From: Gracilibacillus kekensis
GTDB lineage: Bacteria > Bacillota > Bacilli > Bacillales > Amphibacillaceae
Reading direction: 5' to 3'
Length of the DNA stretch: 64,000 nt
NCBI RefSeq assembly: GCF_900143085.1
Contig: NZ_FRCZ01000007.1
Coordinates: forward strand, 173,750-237,749
Positions 1-8,940 of the stretch are shown here, piece after piece (positions within the stretch are counted from its first letter, which is position 1; every line of letters begins with the position of its first letter). Both the position numbers and the translations under genes were made by a program. The notes beneath the pieces are model-generated. The model saw only the letters and a list, made by a program, of their open reading frames with translations, made no database searches and was not told the DNA's origin.

Positions 1-227
1 AACCGATCGGACAAATTTGCCATGCTGGTTGGGTCTTGATTTCTGCAGGAATTTTACGAGGTAAAAAAGTGACTAGCACACCAGGTATTAAAGATGATAT
101 GACAAACGCTGGTAGCTTTTGGAGTAATGAAGCTGTTGTAACAGATGGCCATATCATATCGAGTCGCCGTCCCCCAGATTTACCTCCGTATGTAAAAGCG
201 TATGCAGATTACTTAGCTGAACAATAA
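1..227 (+). CDS. DJ-1/PfpI family protein, 3' end only (YfkM-like)
   Basis: Only the last 74 codons are present; the reading frame is open to the left edge, so the gene starts outside the window. The visible part carries the family's nucleophile segment GQICHAGW (Cys followed by His) and the C-terminal SRRPPDLPPYVKAYADYL region typical of PfpI/YfkM proteins. Members of this superfamily act as general stress proteins, deglycase-like or protease-like enzymes in the cytoplasm; B. subtilis YfkM is a sigma-B-controlled stress protein. A TTG at 36 lies within the conserved domain and is not the real start. A hairpin terminator follows 55 bases downstream. The family is clear; the exact activity is not. 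Confidence 0.85.
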   Translation, partial: PIGQICHAGWVLISAGILRGKKVTSTPGIKDDMTNAGSFWSNEAVVTDGHIISSRRPPDLPPYVKAYADYLAEQ

Positions 228-281
228 AGAAAGCCAGTTTTTATACTGTTGCCGATTCGGGGGCGCGTGATAGAGATACTT

Positions 282-313
282 GATCTTACAGGTTTTTCCC
301 TGTAAGATCTTTT
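282..313 (+). terminator. Intrinsic terminator after the PfpI gene
   Basis: An 11-bp perfect stem (GATCTTACAGG at 282-292 pairing with CCTGTAAGATC at 299-309), a 6-nt loop and a short T run ending in TTTTCAT. It separates the PfpI gene from the next unit. Confidence 0.75.
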
Positions 314-338
314 CATATCATAGGAATGGGGTTTTTAA

Positions 339-815
339 ATGGAAATCGTCTGGTGGGTACTAATTGTAGCCTGTTTTGTGTTAGCTTTTATAGGGATAGT
401 ATTTCCTATTATTCCGTCTGTGTTGGTAATTTGGATTGGCTTTTTCCTTTATCAATTTTTGTTGACTGCTGAAAATATCGGTTGGATCTTTTGGATTGCC
501 ATGATAATTTGGACATTGATACTAATCTTTGCCGATATCGTTGCTAATAGTTATTTTGTGAAAAAATTTGGTGGCAGTAAGACAGGGGAAAGATTAGCTG
601 CGGTCGGTGTAATTGTTGGTTCATTTATTATCCCGCCCTTTGGTATTATTATTGTACCTTTTGTTTTAGTGGTGGTTGCAGAATTAATACAGAAGAAAAC
701 AACCCAAGAGGCTTTTAAAGCAGCGCTCGGATCGTTAATAGGTTTTTTAAGTGGCACTTTTGCGAAAATAATTATTCAATTAATTATGATCATATGGTTT
801 TTTATTGCTATCTAA
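339..815 (+). CDS. DUF456 family membrane protein (YqgC-like)
   Basis: A 158-residue, strongly hydrophobic protein with about five membrane segments (roughly residues 4-24, 25-45, 48-70, 85-115, 135-157). The pattern of small, glycine-rich helices and the motif GGSKTGERLAAVGVIVG around residue 78 match the DUF456 family, of which B. subtilis YqgC is a member. Function is unknown; it sits in the cytoplasmic membrane. The ATG at 339 follows AGGAATGGGG. It is followed after 15 bases by pdxK on the same strand, so the two are probably cotranscribed, but the pairing gives no functional clue. Confidence 0.8.
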   Translation: MEIVWWVLIVACFVLAFIGIVFPIIPSVLVIWIGFFLYQFLLTAENIGWIFWIAMIIWTLILIFADIVANSYFVKKFGGSKTGERLAAVGVIVGSFIIPPFGIIIVPFVLVVVAELIQKKTTQEAFKAALGSLIGFLSGTFAKIIIQLIMIIWFFIAI

Positions 816-830
816 CATCGAGGTGTTTTT

Positions 831-1637
831 ATGAGACGTGTCGTAACAATTGCAGGTGCAGCAGCACAAGGGAGTGCTGGGATTCAAGCAGATCTTAAAA
901 CTTTCCAGGAACGTGATGTTTATGGAATGAGTGTGATTACAGCTACGGTAGCAAATAATTCACGAACTCAAGAAGGGATTTTTATCCGTGATATTGAGGA
1001 AATCGAAGCTCAATATTATGCAATCAGTGAAATGGTTGGCATGGATGCGGTGAAAACAGGGATGCTTTTTTCGAAGGATATTATCTTAAAAGTAAGTGAA
1101 CTACTTAAGAGGGTTCCCACTGTTCCTAAAATAATTGATCCAGTGATGATTGGTAAAATGGGTTCACAGTTATTGGCGGACGATGCAATAGAAGTATTAA
1201 AAAAATACTTAATTCCCCAAGCAACAATTATTACACCTAATCGTTTAGAAGCAGAAAAACTTCTAGCTCGAAATATATTTTCTGAAATAGATGATCTGGA
1301 ACGTGCGACAAAAGAATTATATGGGCTTAGTGCACAATCTGTATTGCTAAAAGCTGGCGAAGTGGATGGAAAAGCAATCGATTTTTTTTATGATGGTGAA
1401 ACTTTAGAAAAATTTGAGATGCCATTGATTGATACCATTCATACAAGTGGTGCGGGTTGTACATTTGCGGCATGCCTCACAGCAGAATTGGCAAAAGGTG
1501 TAGAAATGATACAAGCAATTCATAGAAGTAAACAATTTGTCCATGCGGCTATCCAGCATTCACTCTCATTCGGAAAAGGCGTAGGTTCGGTAAGGCACGG
1601 AGCATTAAGGAAAAAATCAGATTTCAAAAGCCAATGA
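831..1637 (+). CDS. pdxK: Pyridoxine / hydroxymethylpyrimidine kinase (PdxK/ThiD family)
   Basis: 268 residues of the ribokinase-like ThiD fold. ATP-dependent phosphorylation of pyridoxine/pyridoxal, and in relatives of hydroxymethylpyrimidine, links it to vitamin B6 salvage and thiamine synthesis. Visible motifs are the N-terminal substrate loop AGIQADLKTFQERDVYG (about residue 17), VIDPVM-like IIDPVMIGKMG (about 100) and the catalytic anion-hole loop HTSGAGCTFAACLTAELAKG (about 204). The usual AGSDxSGGAG at the N terminus is replaced by AGAAAQGSAG, an unusual variation in the first glycine loop. The C-terminal GVGSVRHGALR resembles B. subtilis PdxK more than ThiD, so PdxK is preferred; ThiD is the alternative. 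Confidence 0.82.
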   Translation: MRRVVTIAGAAAQGSAGIQADLKTFQERDVYGMSVITATVANNSRTQEGIFIRDIEEIEAQYYAISEMVGMDAVKTGMLFSKDIILKVSELLKRVPTVPKIIDPVMIGKMGSQLLADDAIEVLKKYLIPQATIITPNRLEAEKLLARNIFSEIDDLERATKELYGLSAQSVLLKAGEVDGKAIDFFYDGETLEKFEMPLIDTIHTSGAGCTFAACLTAELAKGVEMIQAIHRSKQFVHAAIQHSLSFGKGVGSVRHGALRKKSDFKSQ

Positions 1638-1696
1638 AAATGGATGCTTGGATTCAGTGTTTAACGATACCATATGAAAAAGCGCGCTAATATCAC

Positions 1697-1729
1697 CTCT
1701 TGACGGGATATGACTTATCCCGTCTACAG
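1697..1729. repeat. CGGGATA inverted pair (single-pair form of the intergenic repeat)
   Basis: TTGACGGGATA at 1700-1710 faces TATCCCGTC at 1716-1724 across a 5-nt gap. The same heptamer and flanking GCTTGAC/TTGAC context recur in the six-copy array at 42868-42987 and singly at 25862. It lies in the 190-base gap between pdxK and the ABC exporter; the rest of that gap is AT-rich and shows nothing else clear. Confidence 0.6.
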
Positions 1730-1828
1730 CAGTCCGAATAAAAATCATTCAAAATTCTTACAAGAAAATATGAAACCATATAATGTTATTAAACGTATAT
1801 AAGTGGAGAATGAAAAGGAGGTGGCCCA

Positions 1829-2746
1829 ATGGATATTTCAATGGAGTTACAAAATGTCCATAAAACTATTGGCAAAAAAGAAATTATTAAAGGATTAAAT
1901 TTTTCGATCCGCTCTGGAGAAGTTTTTGGGTTTCTAGGACCCAATGGTGCAGGTAAAACAACAACAATACGAATGATGGTGGGATTAATGAAAATCACAT
2001 CAGGGGATATTAAAATCAATGGGATTAGTATAAAAGATGATTTTAAAGGTGCGATACAACATGTAGGTGCAATTGTAGAAAACCCTGAAATGTATCCATT
2101 TATGTCTGGGTGGAAAAATTTAAAGCATTATGCTCGAATGATTCCAGGGATTACAGATGAACGTATCAAAGAAGTCATAAAGCTAGTCGGTTTAGAAAAA
2201 GCCATTCATGAGAAAGTTGGAAGATATTCATTAGGAATGAGACAAAGAATTGGTATTGCACAAGCGTTATTACATAATCCATCTATTCTTATTTTAGATG
2301 AACCAACCAATGGACTAGATCCAGCCGGTATACGTGAGATCAGACAGTACATAAGAAATTTAGCAGAGCAAGAAAAAGTATCTGTCATCGTTTCTAGTCA
2401 TTTGTTATCTGAAATAGAATTAATGTGTGATCGGATCGGAATCATTAAAAATGGAGAATTAGTTACGGTAGAAGAGGTCAATGAAGAACAGGAAAATGAC
2501 CAACATGTTACAGTGAAATTAGAAGTAAACGACAATGCTCAAGCTATGACTGTGTTGCGCGATCAATTAGGTTTGGAAGTAAGCGAACAACAATCTATTT
2601 TAATGTTACAAATAGAAAAGAATGATGTGCCTAATCTAGTGAAAAGAATGGTCGAGGAGAATATAGAAGTATATGAGGTTGCTTTAGAGCGTAGTAGCCT
2701 GGAGGATAAATTCTTTGAACTGATTGGAGAGAACACAATTGCTTAA
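1829..2746 (+). CDS. ABC transporter ATP-binding protein (BcrA/CcmA-type exporter)
   Basis: 305-residue ATPase subunit of an ABC-2 type exporter. Walker A GPNGAGKTTT is at about residue 38, the Q-loop region follows, the signature LGMRQRIGIAQALL is at about 134, and Walker B ILILDEPTNGLDPAG is at about 154, followed by the switch histidine SSHLLSE. The C-terminal 80 residues are the extension seen in bacitracin/lantibiotic-immunity-type ATPases. The ATG is 7 bases after a near-perfect AAAGGAGGTGG. It forms an operon with the permease (2739) and a DUF4064 protein (3708). The substrate is not evident; drug or peptide export or membrane-lipid stress are typical roles. Confidence 0.9.
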   Translation: MDISMELQNVHKTIGKKEIIKGLNFSIRSGEVFGFLGPNGAGKTTTIRMMVGLMKITSGDIKINGISIKDDFKGAIQHVGAIVENPEMYPFMSGWKNLKHYARMIPGITDERIKEVIKLVGLEKAIHEKVGRYSLGMRQRIGIAQALLHNPSILILDEPTNGLDPAGIREIRQYIRNLAEQEKVSVIVSSHLLSEIELMCDRIGIIKNGELVTVEEVNEEQENDQHVTVKLEVNDNAQAMTVLRDQLGLEVSEQQSILMLQIEKNDVPNLVKRMVEENIEVYEVALERSSLEDKFFELIGENTIA

Positions 2747-3686
2747 TTTTTTATCTTTAATTAAAAATGAACAGATCAAACTTTATACACGTATGGGTAC
2801 TTGGTCAATGTACATCATTTTATTTGCTATTATGCTGATTGCATCTCTGATTGTAGTCTTCTTTGGTGAAGCGGATGAACAAAAATATGGTGATGATTGG
2901 CAAGCACAAGTAACAGCAGAGACAGAAGAATTAAAAGAAGCGCAAGAAGAAATGGAGTTTGCTGCTTTTGATTCTGAAATAGCAAAAAATGAATACTATT
3001 TAGAAAATGACATAAAACCGCATCCATATGATGCTTGGCAATTTACGTTGGAAAATGCAGGTTTGGCAATGCTTATCAGCTTATTTACGATTATTATCGC
3101 AGCAGGTATTGTCTCAAATGAATTCAAATGGGGCACCATTAAGCTCTTACTTATTCGGCCTATTTCAAGAACGAAAATTCTATTTTCAAAATTTGTAACT
3201 GTTTTGTTGTTTTCGATTTCGATGCAAATATTCTTATTTCTCATCAGTTTATTAATTGGCTTAATTTTCTTTGGAATGAATGGTTTGAATCCTAATATTG
3301 TTCAGATGGGTACGGAGGGTATAGAAGAGGTTTCTGTTTTTTCAGAAATTATTACCCAATATGGTTTGTATATGGTAAATTTAATTATGATGGCAACTTT
3401 TGCTTTTATGATATCCACGATCTTTAGAAATAGTGCGATGGCTATCGGGTTAGCTATTTTCTTAATGTTTACTGGAAATACGATCATCAGTTTCTTGTCA
3501 GATTACGATTGGGCAAAATATATTTTGTTTGCAAATACGAACTTAAGGCAATATATTGGGGATGGTAGTCCTGTAATTGACAGTATGACATTAGGGTTTT
3601 CTATAACCGTTTTAGCAGTTTATTTTGTCATCTTTTTGCTTGTTTCATGGTTGTCTTTTACAAGACGAGATGTTGCAGGAAATTAA
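2739..3686 (+). CDS. ABC-2 type transporter permease
   Basis: About 315 residues with six predicted membrane helices: one near the N terminus (about residues 12-38), a large charged extracytoplasmic loop rich in Glu (about 45-95), then five helices from about 100 to the C terminus ending in SFTRRDVAGN. This is the architecture of ABC-2 permeases that pair with BcrA-type ATPases. I chose the TTG at 2739, which has GGAGAG 6-7 bases upstream and overlaps the end of the ATPase gene; a TTG at 2724 is also in frame but lacks a site. It is translationally coupled to the ATPase. The exported substrate is unknown. Confidence 0.82.
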   Translation: MLNFLSLIKNEQIKLYTRMGTWSMYIILFAIMLIASLIVVFFGEADEQKYGDDWQAQVTAETEELKEAQEEMEFAAFDSEIAKNEYYLENDIKPHPYDAWQFTLENAGLAMLISLFTIIIAAGIVSNEFKWGTIKLLLIRPISRTKILFSKFVTVLLFSISMQIFLFLISLLIGLIFFGMNGLNPNIVQMGTEGIEEVSVFSEIITQYGLYMVNLIMMATFAFMISTIFRNSAMAIGLAIFLMFTGNTIISFLSDYDWAKYILFANTNLRQYIGDGSPVIDSMTLGFSITVLAVYFVIFLLVSWLSFTRRDVAGN

Positions 3687-3707
3687 TAGATAAGGGGAGA
3701 AGAGAAA

Positions 3708-4139
3708 ATGAAGAGAACAGTAGAAATCGTATTAAGTATTATTGGAGCATTTGTGTACTTAATTGGTGCAGTGTTCGGTGGATTATTCCGGATGCTGGAT
3801 GGAGATAGCGAGATGATGCAGGATATACTTCAACAAGATCCCGCCTTAACAGACAGTGACGTGGCAGATGCTCAAATGGTGCTAAGTGGTGTTGGCTCTA
3901 TTGGTACCATGCTGTTAGTGGCATCCATTGTTGCGATTATTGCTGGAATTATTGCTGTAATCTTTTTTGTAGGAAATAAGAAACCAAAAGTAGCAGGAAT
4001 TGTTCTGTTAGTAATAGGTGTTTTAACAACAATCATTACATTTGGTGCGGGGATCTTTGCGGGTATTTTCTATATTATCGCTGGTATTATGGGCTTAGTA
4101 CGAAAGCCGAAACAAGAAATAAATATGGAACAATATTAA
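3708..4139 (+). CDS. DUF4064 domain membrane protein
   Basis: 143 residues with four hydrophobic segments: residues 6-26, 62-90, 95-112 and 115-132. A short acidic extracytoplasmic stretch (about 30-55) lies between the first two. The segment order and the GIVLLVIGVLTTIITFGAG core match the DUF4064 family of small Firmicute membrane proteins. ATG follows AAGGGGAGAAG. It is the third gene of the ABC exporter operon, 21 bases after the permease, which suggests an accessory role in the same membrane process; no function is established. Confidence 0.72.
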   Translation: MKRTVEIVLSIIGAFVYLIGAVFGGLFRMLDGDSEMMQDILQQDPALTDSDVADAQMVLSGVGSIGTMLLVASIVAIIAGIIAVIFFVGNKKPKVAGIVLLVIGVLTTIITFGAGIFAGIFYIIAGIMGLVRKPKQEINMEQY

Positions 4140-4176
4140 CTATTTAAAAAAAGTTGGGAAAAAGAAACATAAGAAT

Positions 4177-4222
4177 ATCCAAACGATTATTCGAATACAA
4201 TTCGAGATCGTTTGGATTTTTT
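4177..4222. terminator. Bidirectional terminator between DUF4064 and DUF4349 genes
   Basis: An 11-bp stem, ATCCAAACGAT (4177-4187) with ATCGTTTGGAT (4207-4217), plus an inner TCGAAT/ATTCGA helix, then a T run. The same outer stem sequence recurs at the cshA terminator (45829), which is reported separately. Confidence 0.8.
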
Positions 4223-4237
4223 ATCTATCAATTTAAA

Positions 4238-5161
4238 TTAAGAATCCTTTTTTGGAATATTCCTTTTAACGGAAAAATATATGATAATTCCAATAACTGA
4301 TAGCAGAATTAAAACAGGGGCATTACCTACTAAAAATACGAATATAGCAGAAGCAATAGATAGTAATGTTTGTATACTTTTTAAAAACTGTTCTTGTGTT
4401 TTTTCCCAAGTTGTTAACGATTCGTCTTGGACAGAAGGCATATCAACTTTTCTTTCGACTAATTCCATGTGAATAGTCGCAAAATCTGATTGGTTTTCTA
4501 AATATTTTATTTTCCCTGTTAGTTGTTCAATATCTTCTTGTACATCTGCTAAGTCATTTGAGATTTTTAATAAATCCTCGGTTTTTTCCGCGTCTTCCAT
4601 AAAAGATAGCAAACGCTCTTCCACTACCTTCTTCGATTTTAATCGCGACGATAAATCAACAAATTGCTCTGTGACATCTTCGCCACTGACAGATTTATCG
4701 AGTATTTTCAGATTACCATCTTCAACCATAGCTATAAAGTCCTGAAATCGTTCAGCTGGTATTCGGATAGTTAATGAACCCAAACGTTGCTTCTCTTCCT
4801 CATGATTGGAATAATTGGATGTTACGATATATCCTTGATAAGAATCTGTTTGATTTTCAAGAAAGGTGATCATGTCATCAAAGCTTTCTGATTCTAGTTG
4901 GAAATTGGCATTATAAATGATTTTTCTGTCCTCTACGCTTTCAACATCTTCAACATTATCTGTTTCAGAAGATTCCTCTTCTATGCTTTCTACTTCTTCC
5001 ATTTTGCTATCATTCATTTCTGCTTGATTGTTGCTGAGTCCTGGTTGACCACCACTATCTTCCATAACAAGTTCAGCATCAGATGACTCATCACTACCAC
5101 CGTCACTGGAGCAAGCAGTTAATAATAATACAACTAATAATAAATAAGAAAATTTTTTCAA
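4238..5161 (-). CDS. DUF4349 domain lipoprotein
   Basis: 307 residues. The N terminus is a lipoprotein signal (MKKFSYLLLVVLLLTAC, lipid-modified Cys17) followed by an acidic, low-complexity linker (about 20-80). The body (about 82-240) matches DUF4349: an initial beta unit RKIIYNANFQLE, the segment LTIRIPAERFQDFI and a coiled-coil stretch (about 170-225) ending LVERKV. A C-terminal membrane helix pair (about 265-300) ends in a basic tail. It is therefore anchored outside the membrane at both ends. The ATG follows AGAGGGGG. Function is unknown. It is transcribed alone, convergent with the ABC operon and divergent from argG. Confidence 0.85.
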   Translation of the reverse strand: MKKFSYLLLVVLLLTACSSDGGSDESSDAELVMEDSGGQPGLSNNQAEMNDSKMEEVESIEEESSETDNVEDVESVEDRKIIYNANFQLESESFDDMITFLENQTDSYQGYIVTSNYSNHEEEKQRLGSLTIRIPAERFQDFIAMVEDGNLKILDKSVSGEDVTEQFVDLSSRLKSKKVVEERLLSFMEDAEKTEDLLKISNDLADVQEDIEQLTGKIKYLENQSDFATIHMELVERKVDMPSVQDESLTTWEKTQEQFLKSIQTLLSIASAIFVFLVGNAPVLILLSVIGIIIYFSVKRNIPKKDS

Positions 5162-5409
5162 AAGAACGACCCCCTCTTTTTAAAGGATTAGACGTCTGTT
5201 AAAACAGGAGGTTACAATAAAGAGTGATATTCATATTTATTCACAATTATGTATATTTAATTGGTGAATAATTGTAAAGATAAAACAAGTTTTATTTTGA
5301 AAGCTTGTAATAAATCAAATGTATACCATGAACAATTCAACAGGAATGTGAGCATAATAGACTTTACACTTTGTTTTTTAGAAAAAAATAAAAAAATTCA
5401 CGATAAAGG

Positions 5410-5448
5410 TTGAATTAATATACTAAATAGTGCATAATAATACATAAT
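5410..5448 (+). promoter_or_regulatory. argG promoter with overlapping candidate ArgR box
   Basis: -35 TTGAAT (5410-5415), 17-bp spacer, -10 CATAAT (5433-5438). Overlapping the -10 is TGCATAATAATACAT (5431-5445), close to the Bacillus ARG-box half-site pattern TGAATAAWAATTCA. Placement over the -10 fits repression by an arginine-bound ArgR. The promoter is well supported; the operator is an inference. The rest of the 340-base gap upstream is AT-rich, with ATTCATATTTATTCAC at about 5232 as a second weak ARG-box-like site. Confidence 0.5.
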
Positions 5449-5504
5449 TAATCAAAACAAATAAATTCACATTTTATAAAATAGACTTAAGGAGAGATTT
5501 TGAT

Positions 5505-6764
5505 ATGGCAAAAGAAAAAATAGTACTAGCATATTCTGGGGGTCTTGATACTTCCGTTGCGATTAAATGGTTACAAGACAAATACGATTATGATGTAATA
5601 GCAGTTGGTTTAGATGTAGGTGAAGGTAAAGATTTAGAATTTGTAAAAAACAAAGCAATTGATGTAGGAGCAATCAAATCTTATTCAGTTGATGCCAAAC
5701 AACTTTTTGCTGAAGATTTCGTATTACCTGCCCTGCAAGCAAATGTCATGTATGAAGATAAATATCCCTTGGTATCTGCTTTGTCTCGTCCGTTAATTGC
5801 AAAAGTATTAGTAGATATTGCAGAAAAAGAAGGCGCAGTAGCAGTTGCGCATGGTTGTACAGGAAAAGGTAACGACCAAGTCCGTTTTGATGTTGCCTTT
5901 ACGTCATTAAATCCAGAATTGAAGATTGAAGCACCTGTTCGTGAATGGGGTATGACTAGAGACGAAGAAATCGAATATGCACAAGCAAATGGTATTCCAA
6001 TTCCAATCGATTTAGATAGCCCATATAGTGTCGATCAAAACCTTTGGGGGCGTGCCAATGAATGTGGTGTATTAGAAGACCCATGGGCAGAAGCTCCAGC
6101 AGATGCGTTTGAATTAACGGTCGACCCAATCGATGCACCAGAGGAACCGGAAATGATTGAAATTGAATTTAAACAAGGGAAACCTGTTGCATTAAATGGT
6201 AAAGAGTATCCTTTACATGAATTAATTTTAGAATTAAATCAAATTGCAGGTAAACATGGTGTCGGTAGAATTGATCACGTTGAAAACCGTCTTGTAGGGA
6301 TTAAATCACGTGAAATTTATGAAGCGCCTGCTGCGATTACGCTTATTCAAGCACATAGAGAAATTGAAACCATCACACTTCCAAGAGAAGTTTCAAAATT
6401 CAAGCCAGTTGTGGAGCAGCAATTAGAGCAAGCAATCTATGATGGTTTATGGTTCACGCAATTAACAGATGCATTAAAAGCATTTATCACAGAAACACAA
6501 AAATATGTAAATGGTGTAGCGAGAGTCAAGCTATATAAAGGGCAAGCGTTCGTGGTTGGACGTAAATCAGAGAATTCATTATATGACCTTAACCTTGCAA
6601 CATACAGTAAAGGTGACGAATTCGATCATGAAGCAGCACTTGGCTTTATTAAGCTTTGGGGCTTACCAACAAAAGTGCATTCAACAGTGAATAATGTTCA
6701 CGCGGATAAAGCAAAAATTATGGAAAAAACAAAAATTGATATGAAGGAATCAGTGAAACAATGA
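5505..6764 (+). CDS. argG: Argininosuccinate synthase
   Basis: 419 residues. It joins citrulline and aspartate with ATP to argininosuccinate, the penultimate step of arginine synthesis. The PP-loop AYSGGLDTS at residues 9-17 is the ATP pyrophosphatase signature; [13 protein letters not shown] (about 117) and the [13 protein letters not shown] segment (about 168) are further hallmarks. ATG 5505 follows AAGGAGAG with good spacing. Its stop overlaps the argH start by four bases (ATGA), so argGH is a coupled pair with the promoter at 5410 and a terminator after argH. Length is slightly above the usual ~400 residues because of a C-terminal tail. Confidence 0.97.
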   Translation: MAKEKIVLAYSGGLDTSVAIKWLQDKYDYDVIAVGLDVGEGKDLEFVKNKAIDVGAIKSYSVDAKQLFAEDFVLPALQANVMYEDKYPLVSALSRPLIAKVLVDIAEKEGAVAVAHGCTGKGNDQVRFDVAFTSLNPELKIEAPVREWGMTRDEEIEYAQANGIPIPIDLDSPYSVDQNLWGRANECGVLEDPWAEAPADAFELTVDPIDAPEEPEMIEIEFKQGKPVALNGKEYPLHELILELNQIAGKHGVGRIDHVENRLVGIKSREIYEAPAAITLIQAHREIETITLPREVSKFKPVVEQQLEQAIYDGLWFTQLTDALKAFITETQKYVNGVARVKLYKGQAFVVGRKSENSLYDLNLATYSKGDEFDHEAALGFIKLWGLPTKVHSTVNNVHADKAKIMEKTKIDMKESVKQ

Positions 6765-8182
6765 AACTATGGGGCGGACGATTTACAAAACCAACAAATG
6801 AATTAGTGGATGAATATACAGCATCGATCAGCTTTGATCAAAAATTAGCACAATATGATATTCAAGGAAGCTTAGCGCATGTCGAGATGCTCGCAAAATG
6901 TGAAATTATCCCTCATGAAGATGCGGAATCGATTAAAAAAGGCTTGAAAACTGTTGCAGCTAAAATTAAAGCAGGAGAAGCAGAATTAACAGAAGCTAAT
7001 GAAGACATTCATATGAACGTCGAAAAACTTCTAATAGATGAGGTCGGTGCTGTTGGTGGTAAATTACACACTGGGAGAAGTAGAAATGATCAAGTAGCGC
7101 TAGATATGCGCCTATATTTACGAGATTCCCTTGTCACGTTGATCGAGTTATTGACAAAATTACAAGAGGCGCTTTTAGAGCAAGCACAGGCAAACCTAGA
7201 CACCATTTTGCCTGGCTATACTCACCTTCAACGTGCTCAACCAGTGTTGTTCGCCCATCATATGATGGCATATGTATCGATGTTTGAACGCGATGTTGAA
7301 AGACTTCGTGATAGCTTTAAGCGGGTGAACCGTTCACCACTGGGCGCCGGTGCATTGGCGGGTACTACTTTTCCAATTGATCGTCACTATGTGGCAGACA
7401 AACTTAACTTTGATGGTGTTGTGGAAAATAGTTTAGATGCGGTAAGTGATCGTGACTTTGTTGTCGAGTTTTTATCCAATGCATCACTATCTATTATGCA
7501 CTTGTCACGATTAAGTGAAGAGTTGGTGCAATGGTCAAGTGCTGAGTTCAATTTTGTTGAATTGGATGATGCTTTTTGTACAGGTAGCAGTATGATGCCG
7601 CAAAAGAAAAACCCAGATGTGGCAGAATTAGTAAGAGGAAAATCAGGCCGCGTGTATGGTCACCTTATGGGAATGCTTACGACACTCAAAGGCTTACCAA
7701 TTGCATATAATAAAGATATGCAAGAAGATAAAGAAGGTATGTTTGATACTGTTGAGACTTTGAAAGGAGCACTTGCTCTTTTTGCACCAATGATTGCTAC
7801 GATGGATGTAAAAAAAGATAATATGTATGAAGCAGTTGCGAAGGACTTTTCAAATGCAACCGATCTAGCAGATTATTTAGTGAATAAAGACTTACCGTTC
7901 CGTGAGGCACATGCGGTTGTTGGTCAGGTTGTATTACACTGTATCCAGGAGAATATATATTTATTAGATTTAAGCATAGAAGATTTTCAAAGCTTCTCCG
8001 AGTTAATTGATGAAGACATTTATGATGTATTAGCACCAAAGTCTGTCGTGAATGCTCGTGATGTTGTCGGAGGCACAGCGAAGAACCGTGTCGAAGATCA
8101 AATCACACAAGCGACTAGCAGATTAGCGGATAGCAAAGAATGGATCGAAGTTCATGCAGAAAAAGTAAATGTCTTAAAATAA
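6761..8182 (+). CDS. argH: Argininosuccinate lyase
   Basis: 473 residues of the fumarase/aspartase superfamily. It cleaves argininosuccinate to arginine and fumarate. The superfamily signature [20 protein letters not shown] lies at about residue 276-295 and carries the catalytic Ser loop; [20 protein letters not shown] (about 101) and [15 protein letters not shown] (about 147) are the other two conserved blocks. It starts inside the argG stop codon (ATGA). Transcription ends at the strong hairpin 8188-8224. Confidence 0.97.
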   Translation: MKLWGGRFTKPTNELVDEYTASISFDQKLAQYDIQGSLAHVEMLAKCEIIPHEDAESIKKGLKTVAAKIKAGEAELTEANEDIHMNVEKLLIDEVGAVGGKLHTGRSRNDQVALDMRLYLRDSLVTLIELLTKLQEALLEQAQANLDTILPGYTHLQRAQPVLFAHHMMAYVSMFERDVERLRDSFKRVNRSPLGAGALAGTTFPIDRHYVADKLNFDGVVENSLDAVSDRDFVVEFLSNASLSIMHLSRLSEELVQWSSAEFNFVELDDAFCTGSSMMPQKKNPDVAELVRGKSGRVYGHLMGMLTTLKGLPIAYNKDMQEDKEGMFDTVETLKGALALFAPMIATMDVKKDNMYEAVAKDFSNATDLADYLVNKDLPFREAHAVVGQVVLHCIQENIYLLDLSIEDFQSFSELIDEDIYDVLAPKSVVNARDVVGGTAKNRVEDQITQATSRLADSKEWIEVHAEKVNVLK

Positions 8183-8187
8183 AGAGT

Positions 8188-8224
8188 AAAACGCAACTGA
8201 TGGTGATCAGTTGCGTTTTTAATT
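8188..8224 (+). terminator. argGH intrinsic terminator
   Basis: 14-bp stem AAAACGCAACTGAT / ATCAGTTGCGTTTT (8188-8201 and 8206-8219), GGTG tetraloop, T run. It starts 6 bases after the argH stop. Confidence 0.9.
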
Positions 8225-8271
8225 TTAAGCAAGGAAAATATATAATCCGTAGTATCAACGCATTTTCAATG

Positions 8272-8765
8272 TAGCCATTTTGAAATATAGTGTATAAGAA
8301 TCCATCGCTTCGGCTGTCCACTTCCCTTTTACCACGGGCACAAGTGCAACATTTACTCAAGCAAGCTTTCGTAGTGTTTTCTATGCCGTGGCGTTTTCCC
8401 TTCAGCTAACTTTTTCGAGCACAAACCGCTCAAAAAAGTGGATCTTCAGGGAAAACGGATGCCACAGGAGTGGAAGCGGACGGCCTACGCTATAAAGCGA
8501 TTCTACAACGTTTGTGACAGCTAGCTTGTAGAGTTTTATTAACAACTATGAAATAAAAGTCGTCATATCACTGCTTACACCTATTGTAGCGCATTATTTA
8601 GCGCAGGCGGCCACTTCAACTCCTAAGGGATCAGCGTGATCTGAAGATCCACTTTTGTAAAGTGAACTTCTTTACAAAAGTTAGCTGAAGACACGCCCCT
8701 TGGAAAGCGAAGTGGGCAAGCCGGAGCGGTTGTTATACCTATTTTTCATTTCAAAATTACCACTA
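8272..8765. mobile_element. Palindromic MITE-like element, copy A (~494 bp)
   Basis: Ends are inverted: TAGCCATTTTGAAAT on the left, and on the right ATTTCAAAATTACCACTA, whose complement is TAGTGGTAATTTTGAAAT. Inside, a left arm (about 8305-8490) is the inverted copy of a right arm (about 8600-8735). Both contain CTTCAGCTAACTTTT facing AAAAGTGGATCTTCAG, so each arm forms its own hairpin and the two arms can pair with each other. A central ~100 bases is unique. Related copies are at 45893-46343 and 50875-51330 and a deleted one is at 35467-35544. There is no ORF and no transposase, so I infer a non-autonomous element. It fills the argH-carA gap. Confidence 0.7.
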
Positions 8766-8844
8766 AAAGGACCGGTTAGGCTTTCTCGGTTTCTCATATG
8801 GTCAGGATTTGATTTTTAAAATTCAAATTTTTTCGCAAAATTAA

Positions 8845-8872
8845 TGCATAAATATAAGTTTTGTAGTATAAT
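8845..8872 (+). promoter_or_regulatory. Candidate carAB-argF promoter
   Basis: A perfect -10 TATAAT at 8867-8872 has only a weak -35 (TGCATA, 8845-8850, 16-bp spacer). The same TGCATAAATATAA segment resembles an ARG-box half-site and the one at the argG promoter, so arginine repression is plausible. No terminator-type leader lies between it and carA (8941). Confidence 0.45.
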
Positions 8873-8940
8873 TATAAACAATTAATGAAAAATCAAACGA
8901 AATCAATATAAATATTGTTAGATACTGGAGGAGAGGCACA

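Noticed and set aside
8115..8360. 81-residue minus-strand ORF
   Set aside because: Spans the end of argH, its terminator and the end of element A; no ribosome site.
8272..8765. Insertion sequence with transposase
   Set aside because: No ORF of any size with transposase features in any copy; only structured, non-coding DNA.
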